A DNA stretch of 9,348 nt. It comes from Ruminococcus sp. UBA4385. GTDB taxonomy: Bacteria > Bacillota_A > Clostridia > Oscillospirales > Ruminococcaceae. The notes under the pieces were generated by a model, which ran no database searches, was not told where the DNA came from, and saw only the letters and a list, made by a program, of their open reading frames with translations. The position numbers were made by a program, and so were the translations under genes. The DNA lies in NCBI GenBank assembly GCA_002391065.1, contig DGRP01000153.1:1-9348 (forward strand). Reading direction: 5' to 3'. This document shows, one piece after another, positions 1 through 5,709 of this stretch. How positions within the stretch are numbered: position 1 is the first letter of the stretch; the number at the start of each line of letters is the position of its first letter.

Positions 1-470
1 TGAGCAAATCCCTCGGCAACTGCATTTACCTTAAAGATGACGAGAAAACGCTCAAAACAAAAATAATGTCAATGTTCACCGACCCGACCCACATTAATGT
101 CAGTGACCCCGGCCACACAGAGGGCAACCCCGTGTTCATCTATCTTGAAGCCTTCTCCAAGGAAGAGGACTTCGCAGAGTTCCTGCCTGAGTACAAGAAC
201 CTTGACGAGATGAAGGAGCACTACGAAAAGGGCGGTCTCGGAGACATGAAGTGCAAGAAGTTCTTAAACAGCGTAATGCAGCAGTTCTTAGCTCCTATCA
301 GAACAAGAAGAGAGGAGTTCGAGAAGGACAAGGGAGAGCTTCTTAACATTCTCAGAAAAGGCACCGAGCACGCAATTGAGGTCTCCAATGAGACAGTTGC
401 CGAGGTGCGCAACGCAATAGGCATTAATTACTTCAACGACAAGAGCTTCTTAGAGAGGTTTGTGAAGTAA
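1..470 (+). CDS. trpS: Tryptophanyl-tRNA synthetase, C-terminal part (5' end outside window)
   Basis: This enzyme attaches tryptophan to tRNA-Trp in the cytoplasm using ATP. Only the 3' part is present: the reading frame is open from the first base (codons in phase with position 3) to the TAA at 468-470. The first bases complete a Met codon followed by Ser-Lys-Ser-Leu-Gly-Asn, which is the KMSKS loop of class I aminoacyl-tRNA synthetases. That loop normally lies well past the middle of TrpRS, so roughly the N-terminal half, including the HIGH motif, is missing. Downstream come DPTHI, the DPGHTEGNPVF stretch and a C-terminal helical part containing FLAPIRTRR, all typical of bacterial TrpRS. 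An internal ATG at 66 is not the true start, because the KMSKS motif lies upstream in the same frame. Only 36 nt separate this gene from trpGD, so it is probably part of the same transcript. Identification is by motif recognition and context. Confidence 0.93.
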   Translation, partial: SKSLGNCIYLKDDEKTLKTKIMSMFTDPTHINVSDPGHTEGNPVFIYLEAFSKEEDFAEFLPEYKNLDEMKEHYEKGGLGDMKCKKFLNSVMQQFLAPIRTRREEFEKDKGELLNILRKGTEHAIEVSNETVAEVRNAIGINYFNDKSFLERFVK

Positions 471-491
471 AGGCGAATATCTTTTCCCCAC

Positions 492-498
492 AGGAGGG
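492..498 (+). promoter_or_regulatory. Ribosome binding site of trpGD (decides the start)
   Basis: AGGAGGG lies 8 nt before the ATG at 507. A GTG at 498 is in frame but overlaps this site, so it cannot be the start that uses it. ATG 507 also gives the normal TrpG N-terminus MILLIDNYDSFTYNL. Confidence 0.85.
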
Positions 499-506
499 TG
501 ATTTTC

Positions 507-2153
507 ATGATCTTACTGATAGACAATTATGACAGCTTTACCTATAATCTTTATCAGGCTATAGGAGTTCTGAACAGCGACATTAAGGTCGCAAGAAACG
601 ATGAGATAACATTAGAGGAGATCGAGGCTCTAAGCCCCGAGGCAATAGTGATCTCCCCCGGTCCGGGCTTCCCGAAGAGTGCAGGCATTTCAGTTGATGC
701 CGTTAAAGCATTCAGCGGAAAGGTTCCGATCTTAGGTGTTTGTCTGGGGCATCAGGCAATTGCCGAGGCATTCGGTGCTAAGATCACTCACGCCAAAAAG
801 CAGCTTCACGGCAAGCAGACCGACATAACACTCAATACTGCAAACCCGTTGTTCAGCGGACTTCCTCAGACTATAAAGGCTGCAAGGTATCATTCACTTA
901 TTGTGGACAGCACCTCGCTGCCGCCTGAGCTCTCAGTTATTGCAACTGATGATGAAGCTCAGGTGATGGCAATAAGACACAGAGATCACCCGACCTACGG
1001 AGTTCAGTTTCACCCCGAGTCGATACTGACAAAGGAGTTCGGCTCGGTAATTATCGAGAATTTCCTAAACGATGTTGCAGGCATAAAAACCACAAAGTCG
1101 AAGAAAACATCAATGCCTGTCAGCGAGAGAGTTGAGCTCAAGCCCTATATCAAGATAGTATCCGACGGCAAGTCCCTCACTGAAGACGAGGCCTGCAGTG
1201 CTATGGATATCATCATGTCCGACAGGGCCACAGATGCGCAGATAGCATCTCTTCTGACCGCTATGAGAATGAAGGGCGAAACGATAGAGGAGATTACAGG
1301 CTTTGCAAGAGTAATGCGTGATAAAATGGCAAAGGTAAATGTTTCCGATGTGCTTGACATTGTCGGCACAGGCGGAGACCTTGCAAACAGCTTCAATATT
1401 TCGACAACCTCATCATTCGTTATCGCAGCAGCAGGACAGAAGGTAGCCAAGCACGGCAACAGAAGTGTATCCTCAAAAAGCGGAGCAGCCGATGTGCTTG
1501 AAGCCCTCGGAGTTAAGATACAGTCAACTCATGAGCAGGCAGAGGCTGCCGTGAACAATATAGGCATATCCTTCCTGTTTGCGCAGTCATATCACAGTGC
1601 TATGCGCTTTGTAGGTCCTACCAGAGGTCAGATAGGTGTTCGCACAGTGTTCAATATCTTAGGACCTCTTGCAAATCCTGCAAAGGCTGACTATATGATA
1701 CTCGGCGCTTATGACAAGGAGCTCCTTGAGCCAATGGCAAAGGTGCTTATGAATCTCGGTATCAAGAGAGCGCTTCTGGTTTACGGAAATGACAGGCTTG
1801 ATGAAATTTCAATTTCAGACGCTACAACTATCTGTGAGGTAAACGGCGGAAAGCTCATTAAATATGAGATAAAGCCCGAGGACTTCGGCATGAGACGTGC
1901 AAGGCTTGCAGATATAGTGGGCGGCTCTGCAATGGACAATGCGCAGATTACGCTTAATATCTTAAAGTGCATTGATAAAGGTCCGAAGAGGGATATAGTT
2001 CTTCTCAATTCAGGCTGTGCTCTTTATGTATGCGGCAAGGCTGAGACTATCGAAGAGGGCATAGACATCGCAAGAGAAGCCCTCGACAGCGGCAGAGCGC
2101 TCGGCAAGCTTAATGAGCTTATTGAGTATACAAACAGGAGCGCAGAAAAATGA
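507..2153 (+). CDS. trpGD: Fused anthranilate synthase glutaminase subunit / anthranilate phosphoribosyltransferase
   Basis: Bifunctional 548-residue protein. Residues 1 to about 190 form a class I glutamine amidotransferase (TrpG) that releases ammonia from glutamine for TrpE: oxyanion-loop motif PGPG at 51-54, nucleophile Cys79 in GVCLGHQ, HGK at 101-103, and His169/Glu171 in FHPES completing the triad. After a Lys/Thr/Ser-rich linker (about 192-212), residues 213-548 form TrpD, which transfers phosphoribose from PRPP to anthranilate: PRPP loop GTGGD at 287-291, KHGNR at 315-319, SSKSG near 322-326, and the metal-binding Asp432-Glu433 pair. No stop codon or frameshift separates the halves, so this is a genuine fusion, as known in enterobacteria. 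Residue 292, after GTGGD, is Leu where Gly is common. The protein has no Trp. The gene ends in an ATGA overlap with trpC, suggesting translational coupling. The partner TrpE is not in the window. Confidence 0.96.
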   Translation: MILLIDNYDSFTYNLYQAIGVLNSDIKVARNDEITLEEIEALSPEAIVISPGPGFPKSAGISVDAVKAFSGKVPILGVCLGHQAIAEAFGAKITHAKKQLHGKQTDITLNTANPLFSGLPQTIKAARYHSLIVDSTSLPPELSVIATDDEAQVMAIRHRDHPTYGVQFHPESILTKEFGSVIIENFLNDVAGIKTTKSKKTSMPVSERVELKPYIKIVSDGKSLTEDEACSAMDIIMSDRATDAQIASLLTAMRMKGETIEEITGFARVMRDKMAKVNVSDVLDIVGTGGDLANSFNISTTSSFVIAAAGQKVAKHGNRSVSSKSGAADVLEALGVKIQSTHEQAEAAVNNIGISFLFAQSYHSAMRFVGPTRGQIGVRTVFNILGPLANPAKADYMILGAYDKELLEPMAKVLMNLGIKRALLVYGNDRLDEISISDATTICEVNGGKLIKYEIKPEDFGMRRARLADIVGGSAMDNAQITLNILKCIDKGPKRDIVLLNSGCALYVCGKAETIEEGIDIAREALDSGRALGKLNELIEYTNRSAEK

Positions 2154-2929
2154 TACTCGATCAGATATGCGAAAAAAGGCTCGAACAGCTTGAGCGTGAA
2201 AAACGCAGGATAAGCCCCGCTGATATTAAAGCAATGTGCGGTGAAGCAGCATACAAAACCGTCAGCTTTTCAAAGGCGCTCCGTCAGGAGACCCTGTCAG
2301 CTATCTGCGAGGTCAAAAAAGCATCGCCCTCAAAAGGGCTTATAAGACCCGACTTTGACCCTCCCGAAATAGCAAAGGAATACGAACAAAGCGGAGCAAA
2401 TGCGATCTCCTGTCTTACAGAGGAGCACTATTTTCAGGGCTCCTCGGAGTATCTTGAACAGATACGTCAGATCGTCAGTATCCCTATACTTCGCAAGGAT
2501 TTTATAATAGATGAGTATTCCATTTATGAAGCGAGAGTCATCGGTGCAGATGCGGTTTTGCTCATAGCAGGTATACTGAGTTCCTCACAGATGAAGGAGT
2601 ATGCAGATATAGCCCACAGCCTTGGGCTTGAAACACTCACCGAGGTGCATAACGAGCAGGAGCTTGAAAAGGTCGGAGACCTGATGACCGACTGCCTCGG
2701 TATCAATAACCGTGACCTGACCACCTTCAATGTTGATCTGGAAACTACCGCAAGGCTTGCAGGGCTTACAGATAAAAGCCGTGTGCTTGTTTCCGAAAGC
2801 GGTATCAGAGATAATGCCGATATGAAGCGTGTGCGCTCCTTTGGTGCAGATGCGGTGCTTGTCGGAGAAACGCTTATGAGAAGCCATGATATAGGCAGAA
2901 CGCTCCGTACACTTAGGGAGGGCGTATAA
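2150..2929 (+). CDS. trpC: Indole-3-glycerol-phosphate synthase
   Basis: This 259-residue cytoplasmic (beta/alpha)8-barrel enzyme closes the indole ring: 1-(o-carboxyphenylamino)-1-deoxyribulose 5-phosphate becomes indole-3-glycerol phosphate with loss of CO2 and water. Family hallmarks are visible: CEVKKASPSKG (Glu54, Lys56, Ser59), the LTEEHYFQGS loop at 89-98, LRKDFIID with the catalytic-acid lysine Lys116, LTEVH with Glu165, GINNRDL with Asn187, SESGI with Ser217, and GADAVLVGE as the C-terminal phosphate-binding strand. Length is normal for a monofunctional TrpC; it is not fused to TrpF as in E. coli. The ATG at 2150 overlaps the trpGD stop (ATGA) and has AGGAG at 2136-2140, 9 nt upstream, inside the end of trpGD. 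It overlaps trpF by one base. Residue assignments are by comparison with known IGPS enzymes from memory, not by alignment. Confidence 0.96.
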   Translation: MILDQICEKRLEQLEREKRRISPADIKAMCGEAAYKTVSFSKALRQETLSAICEVKKASPSKGLIRPDFDPPEIAKEYEQSGANAISCLTEEHYFQGSSEYLEQIRQIVSIPILRKDFIIDEYSIYEARVIGADAVLLIAGILSSSQMKEYADIAHSLGLETLTEVHNEQELEKVGDLMTDCLGINNRDLTTFNVDLETTARLAGLTDKSRVLVSESGIRDNADMKRVRSFGADAVLVGETLMRSHDIGRTLRTLREGV

Positions 2930-3543
2930 TGCTTATTAAAATCTGCGGGATGCGCAGGCACGAGGACATAGCTTATGTCAATGAGCACCGACCCGATTAC
3001 GCAGGCTTTATCCTGAGTGCAGGCTTCAAGAGAACTGTCACGCCCGATCTTTTCGGAGAGCTTGTATCAGAGCTTGATAAAAGCATAAAGGCAGTAGGTG
3101 TGTTCGTTGATGAGGATATTGAAAATGTCAGGTCTTTGTCAGAAAGGCTCGATGTTATACAGCTTCACGGAAATGAGTCTGCTGAGTACATCTCAGAGCT
3201 CAGACAGCGCTTCAGCGGTGAGATATGGAAGGCAGTTCGTGCATCATCTCCCGATATGATAGAGCGTGCCGATAAGCTGGGTGCAGATATGCTTCTTATT
3301 GACAGCTTTGTAAACGGGCAGGTAGGCGGAACAGGCAAAACTGCCGATACCGAGATAATAAAGAAAGCCGTGTTTGATACTCCGTTCTTTCTGGCTGGCG
3401 GAGTGAGTGCCGGGAATGTCAGAGCGCTTTGCGAGGGGATAAGCCCCATAGGAGTTGACGCTTCAAGCTCGGTCGAGACAGAAGGCTTTAAGGATAATGA
3501 GAAAATCAAGGCTCTGGTCAAAGCGGTCAGAGATATGAAATGA
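2929..3543 (+). CDS. trpF: Phosphoribosylanthranilate isomerase
   Basis: A 204-residue barrel enzyme that performs the Amadori rearrangement of phosphoribosylanthranilate to the substrate of TrpC. Visible motifs: KICGM at the N-terminus with the catalytic-base candidate Cys6, VGVFVD at 56-61, VIQLHGNE at 76-83, LLIDSF with the catalytic-acid candidate Asp125, the phosphate-binding GGTGKT stretch, LAGGV, and GVDASSSVE near the C-terminus. Length is typical for a stand-alone TrpF. The ATG shares its A with the last base of the trpC stop (TAATG), and AGGGAGG at about 2915-2921 provides the ribosome binding site, so translation is probably coupled to trpC. The protein contains a single Trp (residue 100). 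Confidence 0.95.
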   Translation: MLIKICGMRRHEDIAYVNEHRPDYAGFILSAGFKRTVTPDLFGELVSELDKSIKAVGVFVDEDIENVRSLSERLDVIQLHGNESAEYISELRQRFSGEIWKAVRASSPDMIERADKLGADMLLIDSFVNGQVGGTGKTADTEIIKKAVFDTPFFLAGGVSAGNVRALCEGISPIGVDASSSVETEGFKDNEKIKALVKAVRDMK

Positions 3544-3552
3544 GGAATTAAA

Positions 3553-4743
3553 ATGAATGAAAAAGGACGCTTCGATATATTCGGCGGACAGTATGTCCCC
3601 GAGACAGTAATGACAGCTGTTCACGAGCTCGAAGCAGCTTATGACAAATACAAGGACGACCCCGAATTCAAAAAAGAGCTTGCTAAGCTTTACCGTGATT
3701 ATGCAAACAGGCCGTCGCTCCTTTATTACGCTGAGAAAATGACAAAGGACTTGGGCGGTCCGAAAATATATATCAAGCGTGAGGACTTAAACCATACAGG
3801 TGCTCACAAGATCAACAACTGCCTCGGACAGGTTCTTCTTGCAAAGAAGATGGGCAAGAAGAGAATAATCGCTGAGACAGGTGCAGGTCAGCACGGAGTT
3901 GCAACTGCAACTGTTTGTGCTCTGCTTGGCCTTGAGTGCGAGGTCTACATGGGCAGAACCGATATGGAAAGACAGTCTCTCAATGTGTACAGAATGAACC
4001 TTCTCGGTGCAAAGGTTACAGGAGTGGACAGCGGTACAGCAACCCTTAAAGACGCAATCAACGAAGCCTTCCGTGACTGGGTATCAAATATCGACACAAC
4101 CTTCTATTGCATTGGCTCGGTAATGGGACCTCACCCCTATCCGACAATGGTGCGTGACTTTCAGAAGATAATCAGCGAGGAGATAAAAGCTCAGATCAAG
4201 GAAAAAGAGGGCAAGCTCCCCGATTGTGTAGTTGCCTGCGTAGGCGGCGGCTCAAACGCTATGGGTGCGTTCTATGACTTTATCGGTGACGAGGGTGTTC
4301 GCCTTGTCGGTGCTGAGGCGGCAGGCAGAGGAGTGAACACTCCCGATACTGCGGCAACAATGGCACTTGGAACTCTCGGTATCTTCCACGGAATGAAGTC
4401 GCTGTTTTTACAGAATGAGTACGGTCAGATAGCTCCTGTTTATTCTATATCGGCAGGCCTTGACTACCCGGGTGTAGGACCTGAGCACGCATATCTGAAT
4501 TCTATCGGCAGAGCACAGTATGTTTCCGTTACCGATGATGAGGCAGTTCAGGCATTTGAGTACCTCTCAAAGACCGAGGGCATTATTCCTGCGATCGAGT
4601 CCTCTCACGCTGTATGGGCGGCTATGCAGGAGGCTAAGAAAATGTCCAAAGACCAGATACTTGTCATTAACCTCTCGGGCAGAGGCGACAAAGACGTTTA
4701 CGCTATAGCAAGATACAGAGGAGTTGATCTCAGTGAACAATAG
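3553..4743 (+). CDS. trpB: Tryptophan synthase beta chain
   Basis: This 396-residue PLP enzyme condenses indole with serine to give tryptophan and works as the beta subunit of the alpha2-beta2 tryptophan synthase complex, receiving indole by a tunnel from TrpA. Clear signatures: [13 protein letters not shown] at the N-terminus, [15 protein letters not shown] with the PLP Schiff-base lysine Lys86, AETGAGQHG with catalytic Glu108, the phosphate-binding GGGSNAMG at 231-238, and GRGDKD near the C-terminus. These features and the length match the common TrpB1 type that pairs with TrpA, not the longer TrpB2 type. The ribosome binding site (TGAGGA, 3541-3546) overlaps the trpF stop; the gap to trpF is 9 nt. 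The last 11 bases overlap trpA, consistent with balanced production of the two subunits. Two Trp residues are present. Confidence 0.98.
   Translation: MNEKGRFDIFGGQYVPETVMTAVHELEAAYDKYKDDPEFKKELAKLYRDYANRPSLLYYAEKMTKDLGGPKIYIKREDLNHTGAHKINNCLGQVLLAKKMGKKRIIAETGAGQHGVATATVCALLGLECEVYMGRTDMERQSLNVYRMNLLGAKVTGVDSGTATLKDAINEAFRDWVSNIDTTFYCIGSVMGPHPYPTMVRDFQKIISEEIKAQIKEKEGKLPDCVVACVGGGSNAMGAFYDFIGDEGVRLVGAEAAGRGVNTPDTAATMALGTLGIFHGMKSLFLQNEYGQIAPVYSISAGLDYPGVGPEHAYLNSIGRAQYVSVTDDEAVQAFEYLSKTEGIIPAIESSHAVWAAMQEAKKMSKDQILVINLSGRGDKDVYAIARYRGVDLSEQ
4717..4723 (+). promoter_or_regulatory. Ribosome binding site of trpA (decides the start)
   Basis: AGAGGAG, inside the end of trpB, lies 9 nt before GTG 4733. 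The upstream in-frame TTG at 4724 directly abuts this site, leaving no spacing, so GTG 4733 is the likelier start. Confidence 0.75.
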
Positions 4744-5524
4744 GATAGATACCTGCTTCGACAGGCTGAAAGAGGAAAACAAAAAGGCGCTTATAACCTT
4801 TATCACAGCAGGCGACCCGAGTATTGAAGCATCTGAAAAGAATGTGCTTGCAATGCTTGAAAACGGTGCTGACATAGTTGAGATCGGTGTGCCGTTCTCA
4901 GACCCGATAGCAGAAGGCCCGACTATCCAGAAGGCATCGCTGAGAGCATTGGAGGGCGGTGTAAACCTTGATGATATTTTCGCTATGGTGAAGCGCCTGA
5001 GAGAAAAGACCGACAAGCCTCTGCTCCTTATGATGTACCTGAACACCATTTTCAGATACGGCACAGAAAAGTTCTTCACCCTCTGCAAAGACAATCAGAT
5101 AGACGGTGTTATCGTTCCCGATATGCCCTTTGAGGAGCGTGAGGAGATTTCCGCTGAGGCTGAGAAAAATGATATCTACAGTATCTCTCTTGTAGCCCCG
5201 ACCTCACGGGAGCGAGTAAAAATGATAGCAGACGAGTCAAAGGGCTTTCTGTATGTGGTGTCCTCTCTCGGAGTTACAGGCACACGCAAGGAGATAAGCA
5301 CAGACTTTGAAACTCTGCTTGCACCGCTCAGAGAGAGCGAGAGCATTCCTGCCTGCATAGGCTTCGGCATTTCCGACCCGACACAGGCAAAGAAGATGTC
5401 CGCCTTTGCCGACGGAGTTATCATAGGAAGTGCTATCGTGAACATTGCCGAAAAGCTTGGCGAACAGGCTCATACAAAGATAGGCGAGTTTGTAAAGGCA
5501 GTCAGAGAAGAGCTTGATAAATAG
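4733..5524 (+). CDS. trpA: Tryptophan synthase alpha chain
   Basis: This subunit cleaves indole-3-glycerol phosphate to indole and glyceraldehyde 3-phosphate and passes indole to TrpB. From the GTG at 4733 it is 263 residues, a normal TrpA length, beginning [12 protein letters not shown]. Motifs seen: FITAGDPS at 23-30, the active-site stretch [10 protein letters not shown] with Glu50 (equivalent to Salmonella Glu49), then AEGPTIQ, the VPDMPFEE loop, VAPTS, the SSLGVTG loop and GFGISDP. At the position of Salmonella catalytic Asp60 this protein has Glu61 (AEGP rather than ADGP); I recall this Glu in some other Bacillota TrpA proteins, so it may be a lineage feature and need not mean loss of function. 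The start overlaps trpB by 11 nt. There is no Trp residue. A terminator follows 7 nt after the TAG stop, ending the operon. Confidence 0.96.
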   Translation: MNNRIDTCFDRLKEENKKALITFITAGDPSIEASEKNVLAMLENGADIVEIGVPFSDPIAEGPTIQKASLRALEGGVNLDDIFAMVKRLREKTDKPLLLMMYLNTIFRYGTEKFFTLCKDNQIDGVIVPDMPFEEREEISAEAEKNDIYSISLVAPTSRERVKMIADESKGFLYVVSSLGVTGTRKEISTDFETLLAPLRESESIPACIGFGISDPTQAKKMSAFADGVIIGSAIVNIAEKLGEQAHTKIGEFVKAVREELDK

Positions 5525-5531
5525 ATCTATC

Positions 5532-5565
5532 AGCCCCTTTCCGTTCGGAGAGGGGCTCTTGTTTT
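5532..5565 (+). terminator. Intrinsic terminator of the trp operon
   Basis: A GC-rich inverted repeat (AGCCCCTTTCC / GGAGAGGGGCT) forms an 11-bp stem with one G-T wobble and a GTTC loop, followed by the T-rich tract CTCTTGTTTT. It starts 7 nt after the trpA stop, marking the end of the trp transcript and separating it from the cotH-like gene. Confidence 0.93.
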
Positions 5566-5576
5566 ATCTGCAACTG

Positions 5577-5605
5577 TTGACAAAAATATCACTCAGATTT
5601 ATAAT
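5577..5605 (+). promoter_or_regulatory. Consensus sigma-A promoter of the CotH-like gene
   Basis: TTGACA (5577-5582) and TATAAT (5600-5605) both match the housekeeping consensus exactly, with the optimal 17-nt spacer. It sits just after the trp terminator, so transcription probably starts near 5612 and gives a leader of about 98 nt. The perfect match suggests strong vegetative expression unless a repressor acts on it, and argues against a sporulation-only sigma factor. Confidence 0.88.
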
Positions 5606-5631
5606 TATTTGTAGACCTTTAATAGTTTTTC

Positions 5632-5662
5632 AATGATAATTTAATCTTGGAGTGTTATCATT
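5632..5662 (+). repeat. 8-bp inverted repeat in the leader of the CotH-like gene
   Basis: AATGATAA (5632-5639) and TTATCATT (5655-5662) are perfect inverted copies separated by 15 nt, about 20-50 nt after the predicted transcription start. They could be a dyad operator or a weak AT-only RNA stem. The left arm loosely resembles a half of Fur-type boxes (GATAAT units), but the spacing is not that of a full Fur box. Regulatory function is not shown by the sequence. Confidence 0.4.
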
Positions 5663-5696
5663 CTATTGTACATTGGGTAACTTTTGTATTTGTAAT

Positions 5697-5702
5697 GGAG
5701 GG
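5697..5702 (+). promoter_or_regulatory. Ribosome binding site of the CotH-like gene (decides the start)
   Basis: GGAGGG lies 7 nt before ATG 5710, where a lysine-containing signal peptide begins. The in-frame ATG at 5695 and TTG at 5647 overlap or precede this site and would put a non-basic extension before the signal peptide. Confidence 0.85.
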
Positions 5703-5709
5703 TTATTAT

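Noticed and set aside
498..506. GTG at 498 as the start of trpGD
   Set aside because: It overlaps the AGGAGGG ribosome binding site; ATG 507 has proper spacing and gives the conserved TrpG N-terminus.
471..506. Attenuator, riboswitch or promoter between trpS and trpGD
   Set aside because: Only 36 nt, with no GC-rich hairpin, T-run or -35/-10 pair.
2524..2988. Minus-strand open frames opposite trpC and other genes (also near 1145-1459, 4567-5094, 5641-6051)
   Set aside because: They lie antisense to clearly conserved genes, lack recognisable motifs and are shadows of the coding strand.
4724..4732. TTG at 4724 as the start of trpA
   Set aside because: It abuts the AGAGGAG site with no spacing; GTG 4733 is 9 nt away and gives a normal N-terminus.
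5632..5662. Fur box in the cotH leader
   Set aside because: Only a loose half-site similarity; the arms are 15 nt apart and do not make the contiguous 19-bp Fur pattern, so it is reported only as an unassigned inverted repeat.
5647..5709. Longer N-terminus of the CotH-like protein from TTG 5647 or ATG 5695
   Set aside because: No ribosome binding site suits these starts, the SD itself lies at 5697-5702, and the extension would precede a well-formed signal peptide at 5710.
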